Under the pieces are notes generated by a model, which was not told the DNA's origin, did not search any database, and was given only the letters and a program-made list of their open reading frames with translations. 64,000 bases of DNA from Pseudoscleropodium purum (Eukaryota > Streptophyta > Bryopsida > Hypnales > Brachytheciaceae): positions 15,864,173 through 15,928,172 of the forward strand of contig OZ017798.1 in the NCBI GenBank assembly GCA_963969395.1. Direction: 5' to 3'. The translations under genes and the position numbers were made by a program. Positions 34,675 through 46,285 of the stretch are shown here, in pieces. The first letter of the stretch is position 1. Each line of letters opens with the position of its first letter.

Positions 34675-37600
34675 ATGGCTGCCGCGATGTTGTGCAATCA
34701 GGCTATCCAGGCCCTGTCCGTCGACGATTATGGCGTACAACGGCGTTCTGCTAGTAGTAATTTGATGAGACGACGATTTCCGGGCTTGCCGCGAGTCGAA
34801 ACGGTCAGTGCTTCCGAATTTGGCCTCTCTGGGCTTTGCATTCTTGTTGCCGTTCTTGTTGAAAGAAAGAGAGATTCGCGCACGGAAGTGAGCAATGCCG
34901 CGTTCAGTGATTAATTATAGAAGTGTCGCTCGACCAAGCGTTTGCAAACCTAGATAAAGCTGAAATTGGCAATTCTGAATCCCTAATCCTCTAATTACGT
35001 CTTTTAATGCAGCTTTGCACTTGGAAATTTGTTTGTGCTACTGATTCCGAGCTTCATAGACTAAGAGAGAGAGTTCTAGTAGGTACGCTGCGTTGTTATT
35101 GGCAAATTAGACCGCCTATTGTGACGGGACTAAGAAGAGGAGTTAGCGAACAGAATTTAGAAGGAGATTCACCCCTCTTTTGTATATAGCTCTGTAGACC
35201 ACGACTGCTTGGTTTGATATATAATTTGAGCTTCGAATTGTCTTTTCACTGGTACTCAAGAGCCGAATGGTGAATTTGAAATTCTTCTAGTTTGGTGGGG
35301 TAGTTCAGAATTGACGAATTGCTACAGAGTGGTTTTCAAAACCTTAGTCCATCTAGGACAGTATATGGGGTATTTCTTCGTCATTTTTTTAGTTTCGTTG
35401 CACTTGTTCAGTTTTGGACAGTGGTGTAGGTTTATGGCTACGGTTTGTCAGCTTGATTACTCGAGAAGTCTTTATGAAGGCAATTAATCGTCACATCGTT
35501 TCACATGTCTGTCAATTCACAGATAGACAGAACGATTTTGTTGTGCAGCGCAATGATATCTGCGAGCACCTACATGTTAAGTTAGAGGAACTCAGTGAAG
35601 AGCGCAAACTCAAACGAAATTTGATTTAGTATTCTTCGTATTATTAGGAAGATGCCCTAATTTGCAGCGATGAGCTATTGAACCTGCACAAGGGCTTAGT
35701 ATAGATGCAGCATTTTTCTGGCATGAAGCAGAGGTTGCTGGCATCACTCCTGCCTACCAGTAGAATTAAGCAGAAAAACGTCAGTTAATTCAGTTTGAAG
35801 TCTATGGGTGTTATGCAAAATGTTAAAACCAGGGTGTTTTTGTGCAGAATGTTGCGGCGGCTATTAGAAATGGCTGTTCATGCTTGTTATGGAATCAACC
35901 TCTCAGGAATTGTTCAATACCGGACCAAGGTAACCACTCTAATTTATGATGCTGAAATTCCTTTTTATCCTTGTATCTTTTGTTGAACATGTGGTTTGCC
36001 AATGGGTCCGACTCTCCTTTTAATACTTGGACCTCTGTAGCCTATTGTTGATTGGAAAGTATTTCCAGCCTATGAAACAGCTTACTGGTGACAAGAGATA
36101 TACCCGACAAAAGTTCGAGATTTAGGGATCTGAAGGACTAAAGATTTTCTTTTTTAGGAGAATTAGTCCCTGGCATGTTAATTGAACAATGTGTTTCTTG
36201 GGATTACTGGAGTTTACTGGAGGCTTTTCCACGAGATGACTTTCACGTTTTGTCATGTTATAATGCGATTGGATGTCCACGTTGGACTTCGTGAGAATTT
36301 TTCATGGAAATATCTTTGGACAGGTGTGGCTAGATCAGGAAAGCCGAGAAGAGGACTGCAGGTCCTGTGTTTGAGAGATTCTTCACGAGAGGAAGCTAGA
36401 GCATCAGGTTTGTTCAAATTCTGAAATTTTGTTTCGAGCTTTTCAAGTGGGTCATAAGCTTTGAGACAACTTTGGGTGTCTGTTTTTAATATCGCTGGAA
36501 TGCATGACCTGCTAATACCATGAATGAAGGATAACAGAGTTCAGCTGTGAGACATATCATTTGGTCAAATACTTTGGGTCAAATCTTGTGTTTAATCCAA
36601 TTGGAACATTGCTTGTGACTTCGTATGATTTGTTTACAGTTTACCGGAAGAACACATAAGCCAAGTTTGAGTTCTTTAAGCTTTATCCTGGTTTCAACCT
36701 TGTTTATACATTACCTCAATCTTGAACGCCGACTAGATTAATACCACCTTCGTCTATTGCGTGGTTCAGGAATTAGGGGTTTACGATCATAGTGAGCGAT
36801 GCCAGAGTATTTAGTTTCTCTATAGGCGAGTCCGCACCTTGTGGAAAGAGTTTATACCTTTTTTTCCGGGTTTTTTTCCTTTGTGGCCTTCGAACTTCTT
36901 AAACTTCCCAACACTCTTGTCCATTTTAAGTTATTGACGCATAAATCTTCTAAATTTCGATTTTGTGAAGAAACACTGTGTCCCTTAGCATGGTCTTAGG
37001 TCCCTTTGGGTATTGCTGTGTACAGTCTGTACAGCTTCAAATTTCTACAGAATCGTCTGATTTCATTTCACTGTGCGCTTTTCTGTTTCAATACAGTGTC
37101 AGCAGAGGATGAAATACGATTGAAGGATGCCCATGCAAGAGTGCCTACGAAGGCTGGAATGACGCATACCTCAGGGGAAATGAACGGTTGCGGATCTAAT
37201 GGCCATGCCGGTCCTCATGAGAACCTGCCACCAAGACCTGACGAGAAACAGGGTTTGGTGCTCGATGTTCTCCCCACAGTTTCTGCTGATGCGATAGCTG
37301 AAACACTTGAGGTTGCAGCCAAGACAGTCTCTGTGGTTGGAGAATTTGAAATTGGCTCTATTACTGATGATGATAATGCTCTTGTGGCTGATGGTGATGC
37401 TCTTGTGGATCAGGACGCTGCTGTACGAACTGTTATATTTTGGGTGAGACAAACAGATTTGATCCAATGTGCTTCATTTGCAGTTTATCACTAGGTTATC
37501 TGTAATGCTTAGGCAGCGGTCTTTTCACTTTGCATGGGATTAGGAGCAATCTTTCTAATTCACTCTAATTTCCCATTTTTTTCCAGCGTTATGATAATAA

Positions 37601-40600
37601 GGAGTAATTGTAAGCTAGTGAGGCTTCAAGTTTATTTGCACTCATTGTTTGGCTGAGCACAATACTGGAGAAATCCAAGTTTCCCCCATATCAATCCGGA
37701 TGCATTTCTGAGCAGATACGAGTCCAGTCTTTTACACGTGTATATCTGTCCATTTACCGTGCTTCTAGAAAGCTAAGCGACCTTCAGAGCTTGCACTTGT
37801 GCAAAGACAATTGACCTATTTCTTGGCCTGAGGGGTTCTAACATGCAGGTCGGTGCCGCGGTCGCATTCGGAACGCTGCTTTTCTTTAATCAAGGCAGTA
37901 GTAAAGCATCCGAATTTTTTGCCGGGTATGTTTTTTCCTTAGATGTTTTGTTGTTTTGACGAGTGTTAGATTTTTTTCATTGGTTATGCATATGCCTTGG
38001 CAATCGAAGAATTTGTAGGGAATTATCAAGGGATTGAGCTTGTTACTAAGGACTCCTTGCCACTCCTTAGATCTTTGCAGAATATCTACTTGTTATCTTG
38101 AACATGATTGCCATATTTTAATTATTGAATGTTTACACATGATACTTCAATTTGTAGATCCCTATCTTAATGGGAATTTTGATTAAAAATGTATGATGTA
38201 GCTTTCAGACTTCTTCATGTCAATTTGTCTTATTACTGGATAGGTAGATATTTTATTTTCTGAGTTTTCTTCCTTATGACTAGCAATGTGACTCATTTCC
38301 AATTTGATGCACAGGTACCTGTTGGAGCAGAGTCTTTCTGTTGATAATCTGTTTGTTTTTGTCCTCATATTCAACTATTTTAAAACCCCTCTTGACTACC
38401 AGGTTGTTTTCTTCCCAAATTCGTTCTTCAGCACGACTTCTAGTTCATGGCTTTTTTACTGGTGAAAGGATCTGTTGTATTTCTGTGGTAGAGATGTGGA
38501 CAAAAAGTTCATTCCTTACTTGGACCTTTCCCATGGAGTCAATTCTCCACCAAATCTACAACTAACTACATATTTTGAAAGTTGAGAAAGGGGCAAGATG
38601 TATTAAAATTTGAAGTGTAGACAAGTGTCCTACCGTCCTTTTACCCCACTACCAAGCACAATTTTGCCCCCAAAATGCCCAAGGAATATGACATGCTCAT
38701 CAACATCCAACAACATTGTTTTGGTTCTAACCTGCTCTTTAGAACTTAAAAGTGCCTCAAATCAAGCAAGTGTCTTGTAGATTGAGAATGGATTAGTATT
38801 AAATTATAGGAGATTGGTGGTGAATTTAATGCAACTTCTGGAGCCTTTTAACTATGATTTTAAATTAATATTTCTAAATTTTTTACTATTACTTCTCTCT
38901 GTTATGCCTCAGAATTTAATACCTTTTGTCTCTCTTTCACAGCTTTAAGAATATGTATAGAGTTTTAAAATTTGGTGAAGTATTGACTATGTAGGGAAGC
39001 ATCTGAATGAGGAATAGATCTCTTTGTCCCCAACTCTATTTTCTCACATGGCTCATGTTTGGTCCCTTTTGTTTTGGAGATGCTGTCAATTACAAACGAC
39101 CATTCCATGGCTTCCTTTTTATGATGTGATTATCGACATGTGTTGCAGAATCGAGTTCTCACTTATGGGATTGCTGGAGCTGTGTTTTTCCGAGGTGTTA
39201 TGATAACGCTTGGTGCAGCCACACTGCAGGTATTGAGATTAATGTCAGTTTGTACTGAAGTTTATAATGTATCATCATCCGACCTCATGGGTCCACAAGA
39301 ATGTGTGTTGGATGCACGACTACCTAGCTTGTAAGATCCTGATAACTGCTGCGGCTGTTCGAAAGAGTAGTTGATCGTGTCATGCGGGGCATGGATCTTT
39401 TATATTTTGAAGCAACACAACGTGGGCGTATTTAATTCAATGGTACAAGCGATACTGTACATCCAAGAAATGAAACACAAAAAATTGTTTCCAGAAGTGA
39501 GAAATGAGAGATGATTTTCTGCTGACCACTTTATGGAATTCTGGTAGCTTGAAGCTCTATCCAGTAACGCAGCGTATATGCACGCGCAATTTTGCTGGAT
39601 ATTGTGGTTGGCCACATAGCGGTATATAACTTGTGATTTTTCTGTTGCAGAGATTTGAAGCTGTAAACTTGCTCTTTGCTGGTGTACTCTTATTCTCAGC
39701 ATACAAGGTCTGTCTAAGACTATTTCGATTGATGCATGACCTTATGATGAACTGAACCTCGTCATTCTCTCAATGATTGCTACCTGATTTGGGCTAGGAG
39801 GCACTAAATAGGAGCCTTCTTTTCATTTGTGGTTTTAATTGAAGATTTCGAGTGTGCAGTTATTTGGAGATTCGGAAGATGATAGCGAGGATCTGTCCAA
39901 CAATTTTATTGTGAACATCTGCAAGAGATTTATACCTGCAACTTGTACGTTCTTGTTTCATTATTCAATTTTTTTCAATCAGAGCGTGCTTTGTGCCATG
40001 TCAACCCTGCCTTTTAGTGCCATTTTCTATCGGAATTCTTGTTTATAGTGCTATTTTCAAAGTTTAGTTTTTTCTGCATTTTTTCTCTAATCTGGGTGCA
40101 CATTTTTGACAGCAACCTATGATGGGAATAATTTTTTCACTGTGGAAGATGGCTTAAAAAAGGTGAATTTATACTTCTGCTTCGGTTACTTGTATTTGCA
40201 GATGTTGTATGGGCGAGTGGTGCATGTGTTATATTTGATTTCAGTCTTTGTGCCTACTGGTATTTCAGTATTGAGATTCTGTGGATTTCTACTAGTACTT
40301 GGACCTGCATTGTTGATGATGTCCAGGAGCTTTATTTTGCAGGCGACACCCTTGCTCCTCACTCTTGCTGTTGTGGAGCTGAGTGACGTTGCCTTTGCCG
40401 TAAGTGTTTCTCTCCTACTTTCGTAGGTGATTTTTGAAAGTTATACTTTAAAAGCAAAAAGGCAGGCTTTCAGTGAACAAGTTTATCAAGAGGATTGTGT
40501 TAGTTTAAATGATTATGTAGGAACTAATATTGCAGTTAGATTTCAATTGGGACAGTTGACGTCGTATATCGGACAAAGTGATCAGTTTTTTTAGGCTTTA

Positions 40601-41729
40601 ATGTTAACTAATTGAGCTGGACTTATCTTTTGGACAGGTTGATTCTATTCCGGCAGTTTTTGGGGTGACAAGAGATCCTTTGATCGTCTTTTCATCAAAT
40701 ATGTTTGCCATTCTAGGTTTGTTACTAAATCTTTTGTGAACTGTCTGTCAGTGAAGGAATCCTTTATTCAACTTGCCTGTTTCATGTGAGAACTGACTCA
40801 GTACAAGCAAAGTTTGTTCGCACCTGTTTCCACCAGAGCGTGTGGAGAAGCCGGAATCTGCATGCTAAGATTATCGTAGCATGAACATTCCTGGGGACAT
40901 TGTTGTGAGAGTCACTTACACCATTTACGTGATTATGGAGACATTCTGAACCATTTTTTTGTGCCGGTTACAGGACTGAGGTCATTGTACACTTTAATAT
41001 CAGGGAGCATGGCCGAGTTGGAGTACTTGCAGGTAAGACGATATTTTTTCTTAGAAAGTGTGCACCTGACAAGGGCACAAATGGAGGTTTCATGGTGCGT
41101 GATATTGCTCTTGAGTTGCTTCTTCTAGTCCCTTAATTGATTTGAGTTCTTGGGATGTGTGCAGCCATCTGTAGCTGGTGTTTTGGCCTTCATCGGAAGT
41201 AAGATGATTGTGGAATACTTTGGTAAGCCTTTCTTTTCATGACATAGTTTCTCTTTCTTGTCGTAACTCTGCATTTACTCTTGCAATTACAAAACAAATA
41301 CTGGTAGTGGATGTGTTTATTGTGTTGTGATCGATATGTAATCTTGGATAGACGTTAAGCTTGCTTAGCAGGGTCCATGTTTTTTCGTGCATACTCACAT
41401 CCTGTGAGTTAAGTAATAGAAATAGCTCAGTACTGATTCAGTATCTTGGGAAAAAGCATAGGTCTGTTTTTTCGTCCATAACTCATACGGCGTACATTCA
41501 GTGCATTCATCGAAATCATTGGTGGTGAACTTTGGAGGTCAGGCCGTGTGATAGTATTTGTCACACTTTGTGTATATATAGACATGAAGGTGTACTCTGT
41601 TGGTCTGCAGGTTGGCATATCTCGACTGAAGCGTCTCTTGGAGTGGTAGCAATGCTTCTGGGTGTGGGAATTGGGCTTAGCGTTCTAGCTCCGACCAAAG
41701 ACGATGAAGACGACGAAGAAGAATTTTGA
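34675..41729 (+). CDS. TERC: thylakoid TerC-family integral membrane protein
   Basis: I model sixteen exons: 34675-34803, 35013-35078, 35848-35929, 36324-36407, 37097-37443, 37849-37925, 38315-38402, 39149-39229, 39651-39707, 39845-39944, 40113-40162, 40343-40399, 40638-40716, 40974-41032, 41165-41222 and 41611-41729. Every junction is GT-AG and in phase, giving 510 residues. Arabidopsis TERC (At5g12130) is a thylakoid membrane protein needed for thylakoid biogenesis and protein insertion. From about residue 232 the protein follows it closely: the YLLEQSLSVDNLFVF block (263-277), VVELSDVAFAVDSIPAVFG (397-415) with the conserved acidic residues, and WHISTEASLGVV near the end. The tail is acidic (DDEDDEEEF). 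The N-terminal 100 or so residues are plastid-targeting-like. An acidic stretch at about 121-235 has no motif I recognise. Exons 2-4 are the least certain part. Confidence 0.93.
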
Positions 41730-44700
41730 TGACGTGAGAGACGAATTTTCTTGTTCTTGTTCTTGTTCGAGCTAGTTACTTCTGCACTTCTCACCTGACT
41801 TTTTGCAGCCTAATTCGTCTCTCTTTTCCTTATATCAAAATCTAAACTAACAGATTTTCTTAAACTTGTAGACATGAGCAATGTTTTGTGGGAAGTTACA
41901 TAGCTCGCCCTACGATATTTCTTAGTGATTGAGGATTTAGAATTCATTTGTATCATACCATAACAAATGGTACCCTGTTGCTGCACTGGGCAAGCCATCG
42001 TAGTTGACCTGATAGAGCCACTGCTTGGAGTTCGAGAATGGGAGACATAGTAGAACATTCGTCAGACTTTTCCAGCTTCAGCACCCTTCAACAGAGAGTA
42101 CGCAAGTCTTTGGGGATCACTGTCACCTCTGCAACCCAGCCAGACGCTTCTCAAGTGGTTCCAACGAACTAGAGCTTCAGCATCAGTCGACAGGAGAAGA
42201 GATGGGCATGGTCAAGGCGAAGTGCACAATCGGTTCTGTATTACCTGTTTATTAACCCCATGTGGTGAAAGATCAGTTGTGAGCTCAATTTAGCTTTTTA
42301 AATTATATTTGAGTTTCAATCATATTATTTTTGTTGCATGATATTAATCATATATTGTTTATCATTGTGCAGAATCCTGATTAGTTTCATGAAATATTCT
42401 CACTGTTATAACTTGTATAGCAAAAGGGGGAAAAGAAATTAGTAACTATTACAAAACAATACACTTGATTTTATTTTTTTTCACAAGGTACCAGAAGCCA
42501 TGAAGAATAGTGCGAACAAATTTCTAGAAATTATTTTATTTCAAAAACCCTAAACATTCTTTGTGATGTTTCTATTCAACTTAACACTATTAATTTTAGT
42601 TTATCTTTTTTATAATTAATTAATTAATTAATGATATTTTGATATTTTTCATATGTAGAATATGTTTCTTCTTTAGACGTTGATTTTAAAGAACTTTTGT
42701 TGGAAAAAGCAAATTAATTTGATAACTCAAAGTACATTTTGTAAATAAAATTACATTTTTTATAATAAATATAAAAACACGAATTAGAATTTTTACCAAA
42801 AACTAAAGTTAGAATGAAATTGGGAGAAAAATATTTTTAATCAAAATGTTAAAAATGAATCTCTTGAAGTTAAAATAAATTGACTAAAGTGCATCTTGGT
42901 TTTTGACAAAGGGCCTTCAATGATTAAGTGCCTAGACAATTATATCTTGGTTGAAGCAATGTCGAGCTCTATGTTGGAGATTGGTTCTTTTGTTACAAAA
43001 TTGAATTATCCTAAATCATTCTTATTTGGGATTAACTATTGCTTATGTATGCTATAGTTGCATATTATGATTGCTTTGTATCATTGCTCAATTTTGGTGG
43101 ACAAAAAGTCATATGGATTCTATAATAAAATAAAAATTAACCTTGGAATACACCAACTAACATCAAAGCAACAATAATTGTTGATTTCAAATTCAAATGA
43201 CATGATTTACATTCAATTTTAGATGAAATTGTAGTCTTGCTTTGTTTGAAGTTTATTTCAAGTTAGTTGGATCATTTAGGGAATTTGATAAGAGACTTTA
43301 ATTGCCAAGAATGTAATAAAAATAGATTTTTGTTTAGTCTATTATGAATATTTTGAAATGTCTTGACTTTTATTCAAAAAAATTACCTTTGGCTAACTAA
43401 TTATTCTCTTTGAATTGCTTTCAAATTTTATTTTTTGGTCCCTTTGATTTTTTAGAAAATTCTTAAATTTTTTGTATTTTATTGTTATTATAAATTCAAT
43501 GCCTATTACTAACAATGGATTAATAATTTTTACTATTTTATGAAACATCAATTATTTTCATCCATAATGAAAAATCTTTATTGTAAAACACACCTATTGT
43601 AAAAAAATTATATATTTTTAGTAAATTTGTAATTGCCATATGAATTTCTTAATAATCTCTTTAAAAAGTTACATTGATTCAAATTTTCACCAAAATCTAT
43701 GCAAATTCTATTATATATTTTGAATACTTGCTTTCATCTACAAAACTATAAGGTTGAAATTTTTTGTAAGGTTAAAGTTCAAAAATTGAATGTGAATAGG
43801 AAGTTTGATCCTAAAGTACAATGTCTAGCATTTACAAAAATTGAATTGAATTTGATTGAACTACCTAAGCAAGGGCAATCTAGTTCCATTTTCTTGTTGT
43901 TTGGTTGTGACAACCAATCATTTGTGAAATAAATTTAAATTAAAGGGCTTTTCATTTTTCAAACTATCAATATTAGTTTGTATCTATAAATACATTATGG
44001 TACCTATCATAGAGCCATAAATCAAGCAAAAGCAAGAAGAATTATTTTCTTGGATTGTTTGATATCTCTTAAAGGAAATGAAAAACAATCCTAAATTCTA
44101 TCTTTAGTAATTGACAATTTTAGTAGCTTCAATCTTAGAGCTCAAGCAAATTACTAAAAACTAGAAAGATGTGGTTATAGCTAATAATTAGCTAGAAATG
44201 ATCGAATTTTAGGATGTATAGGCACATTTTTTATTTCAATATTTTTTGTGTAAGCTATTCATCAACCACTTTTTGGCTTTTCATGTAATTAGTTAGGATT
44301 AATCTATCCATCCAAATTGTAGCTGTAAACATTCAATGGTAAGTCAGACAGTCATTTCAAATGTTTCAAGTTTTTATTGGTTAAAAAGTAGAGATTTACA
44401 ATTTTATAATCCATAATGTTTTCTTTTCTTAGCATGCACTCTAGTTGCCATGCCTAAATCACTCTAAGAAATAACTAGATTAACCTCACTTTGGAATGTC
44501 TTTCTTTGGTAAAACTACTACAACTAGCAAGGTTTTTTGTTTCTACTTTCAAAAGATTGATGATAAAGGTGGTCAAAATTCCTAAAGATTATTCAAAAAG
44601 CCTAAAATGTTCATTTCAATTTGATCTAAATTGTACACTCTTGGGCATCCTTGATTCAAATAACAACTTTAGCATGCATTCTACAATGTTATTGACTGTC

Positions 44701-45886
44701 CCATTTCTTGAAGGTTATCTATTCCATGATTGGACTTGGAAGATCCACCTTCTAGTCCTAAATAATGCTTTTAGTTACGCAAACCATCTTGTTGGTGGAT
44801 TGAATGTTGTGACCAACTAGTGTTTTGGTTTGAATGATTATATTAATTAGATTCCTCAAGTGGGGAGAAGTCTCTAGATCTCAAATGAACTTCCTAGTAT
44901 TGCATGGACAACCATGTGGTTGCCAATTGCAAGCAAGATTGGAAGAGTATTTCAATCTTTTTGGCAAACACATCATCACTTTTTTTGCTACATAGGATTT
45001 CCAAACCCAATCTCGAGATTCAAAATTTTACATTATTCATTATCATAACAATTATATACCTTGTTGCAAGGGTCTCCAAAGTATTATTAAAGAGCTAAGA
45101 ATATACGAAGAATTTTCACTGTGTGAATTAGGAAGTTAGGGACTCTTCATCTTTTGGGAGAATGTTCTTTTTGAGATATTTGGGCTTTGTTCAAGTTAAA
45201 AGGAACCCCTTCTACAACTCATTGATCAACAACGTCATGTTAATTCACTACTCCCCTTCATTTTGTTGGGTAATGGATGGACTTGCTTCTAAGACAAAGC
45301 ATACCGTTGTCTTTTTAAGAACCATTGTGATTGAAGAATAAGTAGGAGATAGTTCTACTCCCTATGTTGCATGGATGTAGCACTACTACGAAACCGGTTG
45401 CTTTTCATTCGCTGAAATAGCAACAAAAAGTGGAGTGAGTGAATAAAAAGTCACAAACGATAAAGCATAGGACTGGCTTGGCTACTAACATGAGATCATT
45501 TTTAATGAGAAGCAACACAACTCTGGATCTCTTGAATGAAAAATGATGGGGGTCGCTCTAATGTAGGTAGCAAGTGTTACTTCTTTCCAACTCCTAATGA
45601 ATGTGCTTTCTCACTCTCCCACAAAGAATTTCTCCCATTGGCATGAATTGCGAGGATAGTATGACCAAGGCAAAAGGAGTGGTCTTTGGGAAATTATTCT
45701 TTTCTCGATATTGGGACTTTCAAGGTAAAACCGAAGCCTTCTTCTTCACTCCGCCCACTTTTTTCACTTCCTCCATCATTGATGGAGGTAAGGTAACTAA
45801 GGTAGCTGAAGTGTTATCGATCCTTCAATTCCAGCACCAAAAGAAGGCTCCGTTTTTTCTTTCTCCCCCAAAGGATTTCTGCACGG
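41730..45886. other. TerC 3' UTR, then AT-rich intergenic DNA
   Basis: About 41730-42290 probably holds the TerC 3' UTR. 42290-45400 is AT-rich with no recognisable gene; an open frame at 44491-44820 has no family resemblance. Composition rises again from about 45400, near the small-peptide gene. Confidence 0.5.
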
Positions 45887-46285
45887 TCAGTTATGCCCGG
45901 GCGAAGGAGTGGCAGGGGAGGGAGAAGGACTGCCCTTGGCCATGCTGGAGAAGAAACTGAAAGCAGCGGCGAAGCGAGACAGGGAGGCTTGTCGACCCTG
46001 GCGCTCCTTTGTAGCAGGTTTCTCCCGGGCGGATCCCGTGGATTCCACTGCTGGATCACTTCGTCTTCGAGCAAACAAAAGCTTTCTCCAACCCTTTCTT
46101 CCCAATTCATCACCAGCAGTCAACCTCTCTCTCCAACTGGTACAATCACTGGCCATCATTCCACGAACTCCAGAGCCACAGTGCCATAGCCTGGTTCGGC
46201 TTCCCGCAACGTAACCTGGCCGGATTGTAAGCGCCATGACGAAGAGTATGCTCACAAATCCAGTTGCAGAAATTCGAAGAGCCAT
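45887..46285 (-). CDS. putative secreted peptide-hormone precursor (IDA-like end)
   Basis: This intronless ORF encodes 132 residues from an ATG. The N-terminus MALRISATGFVSILFVMALT is a typical secretory signal, with likely cleavage near residues 27-30 (YVAG/S). A Ser/Arg/Lys-rich, non-conserved middle follows, with dibasic sites (FARRRS). The protein ends exactly in KGSPSPSPATPSPGHN, followed by the stop. That layout (signal peptide, variable region, short Pro/Ser-rich C-terminal peptide ending in His-Asn) is that of post-translationally processed plant hormones. The end resembles the IDA peptide (PIPPSAPSKRHN preceded by KGV) and, more loosely, CLE and CEP peptides. Identification rests on this pattern alone. 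An upstream in-frame ATG would add 40 residues and bury the signal, so I chose the inner start. Confidence 0.45.
   Translation of the reverse strand: MALRISATGFVSILFVMALTIRPGYVAGSRTRLWHCGSGVRGMMASDCTSWRERLTAGDELGRKGWRKLLFARRRSDPAVESTGSAREKPATKERQGRQASLSRFAAAFSFFSSMAKGSPSPSPATPSPGHN

Noticed and set aside
44491..44820. 109-codon plus-strand frame
   Set aside because: It has no recognised family and sits in AT-rich repeat DNA with no promoter signal.
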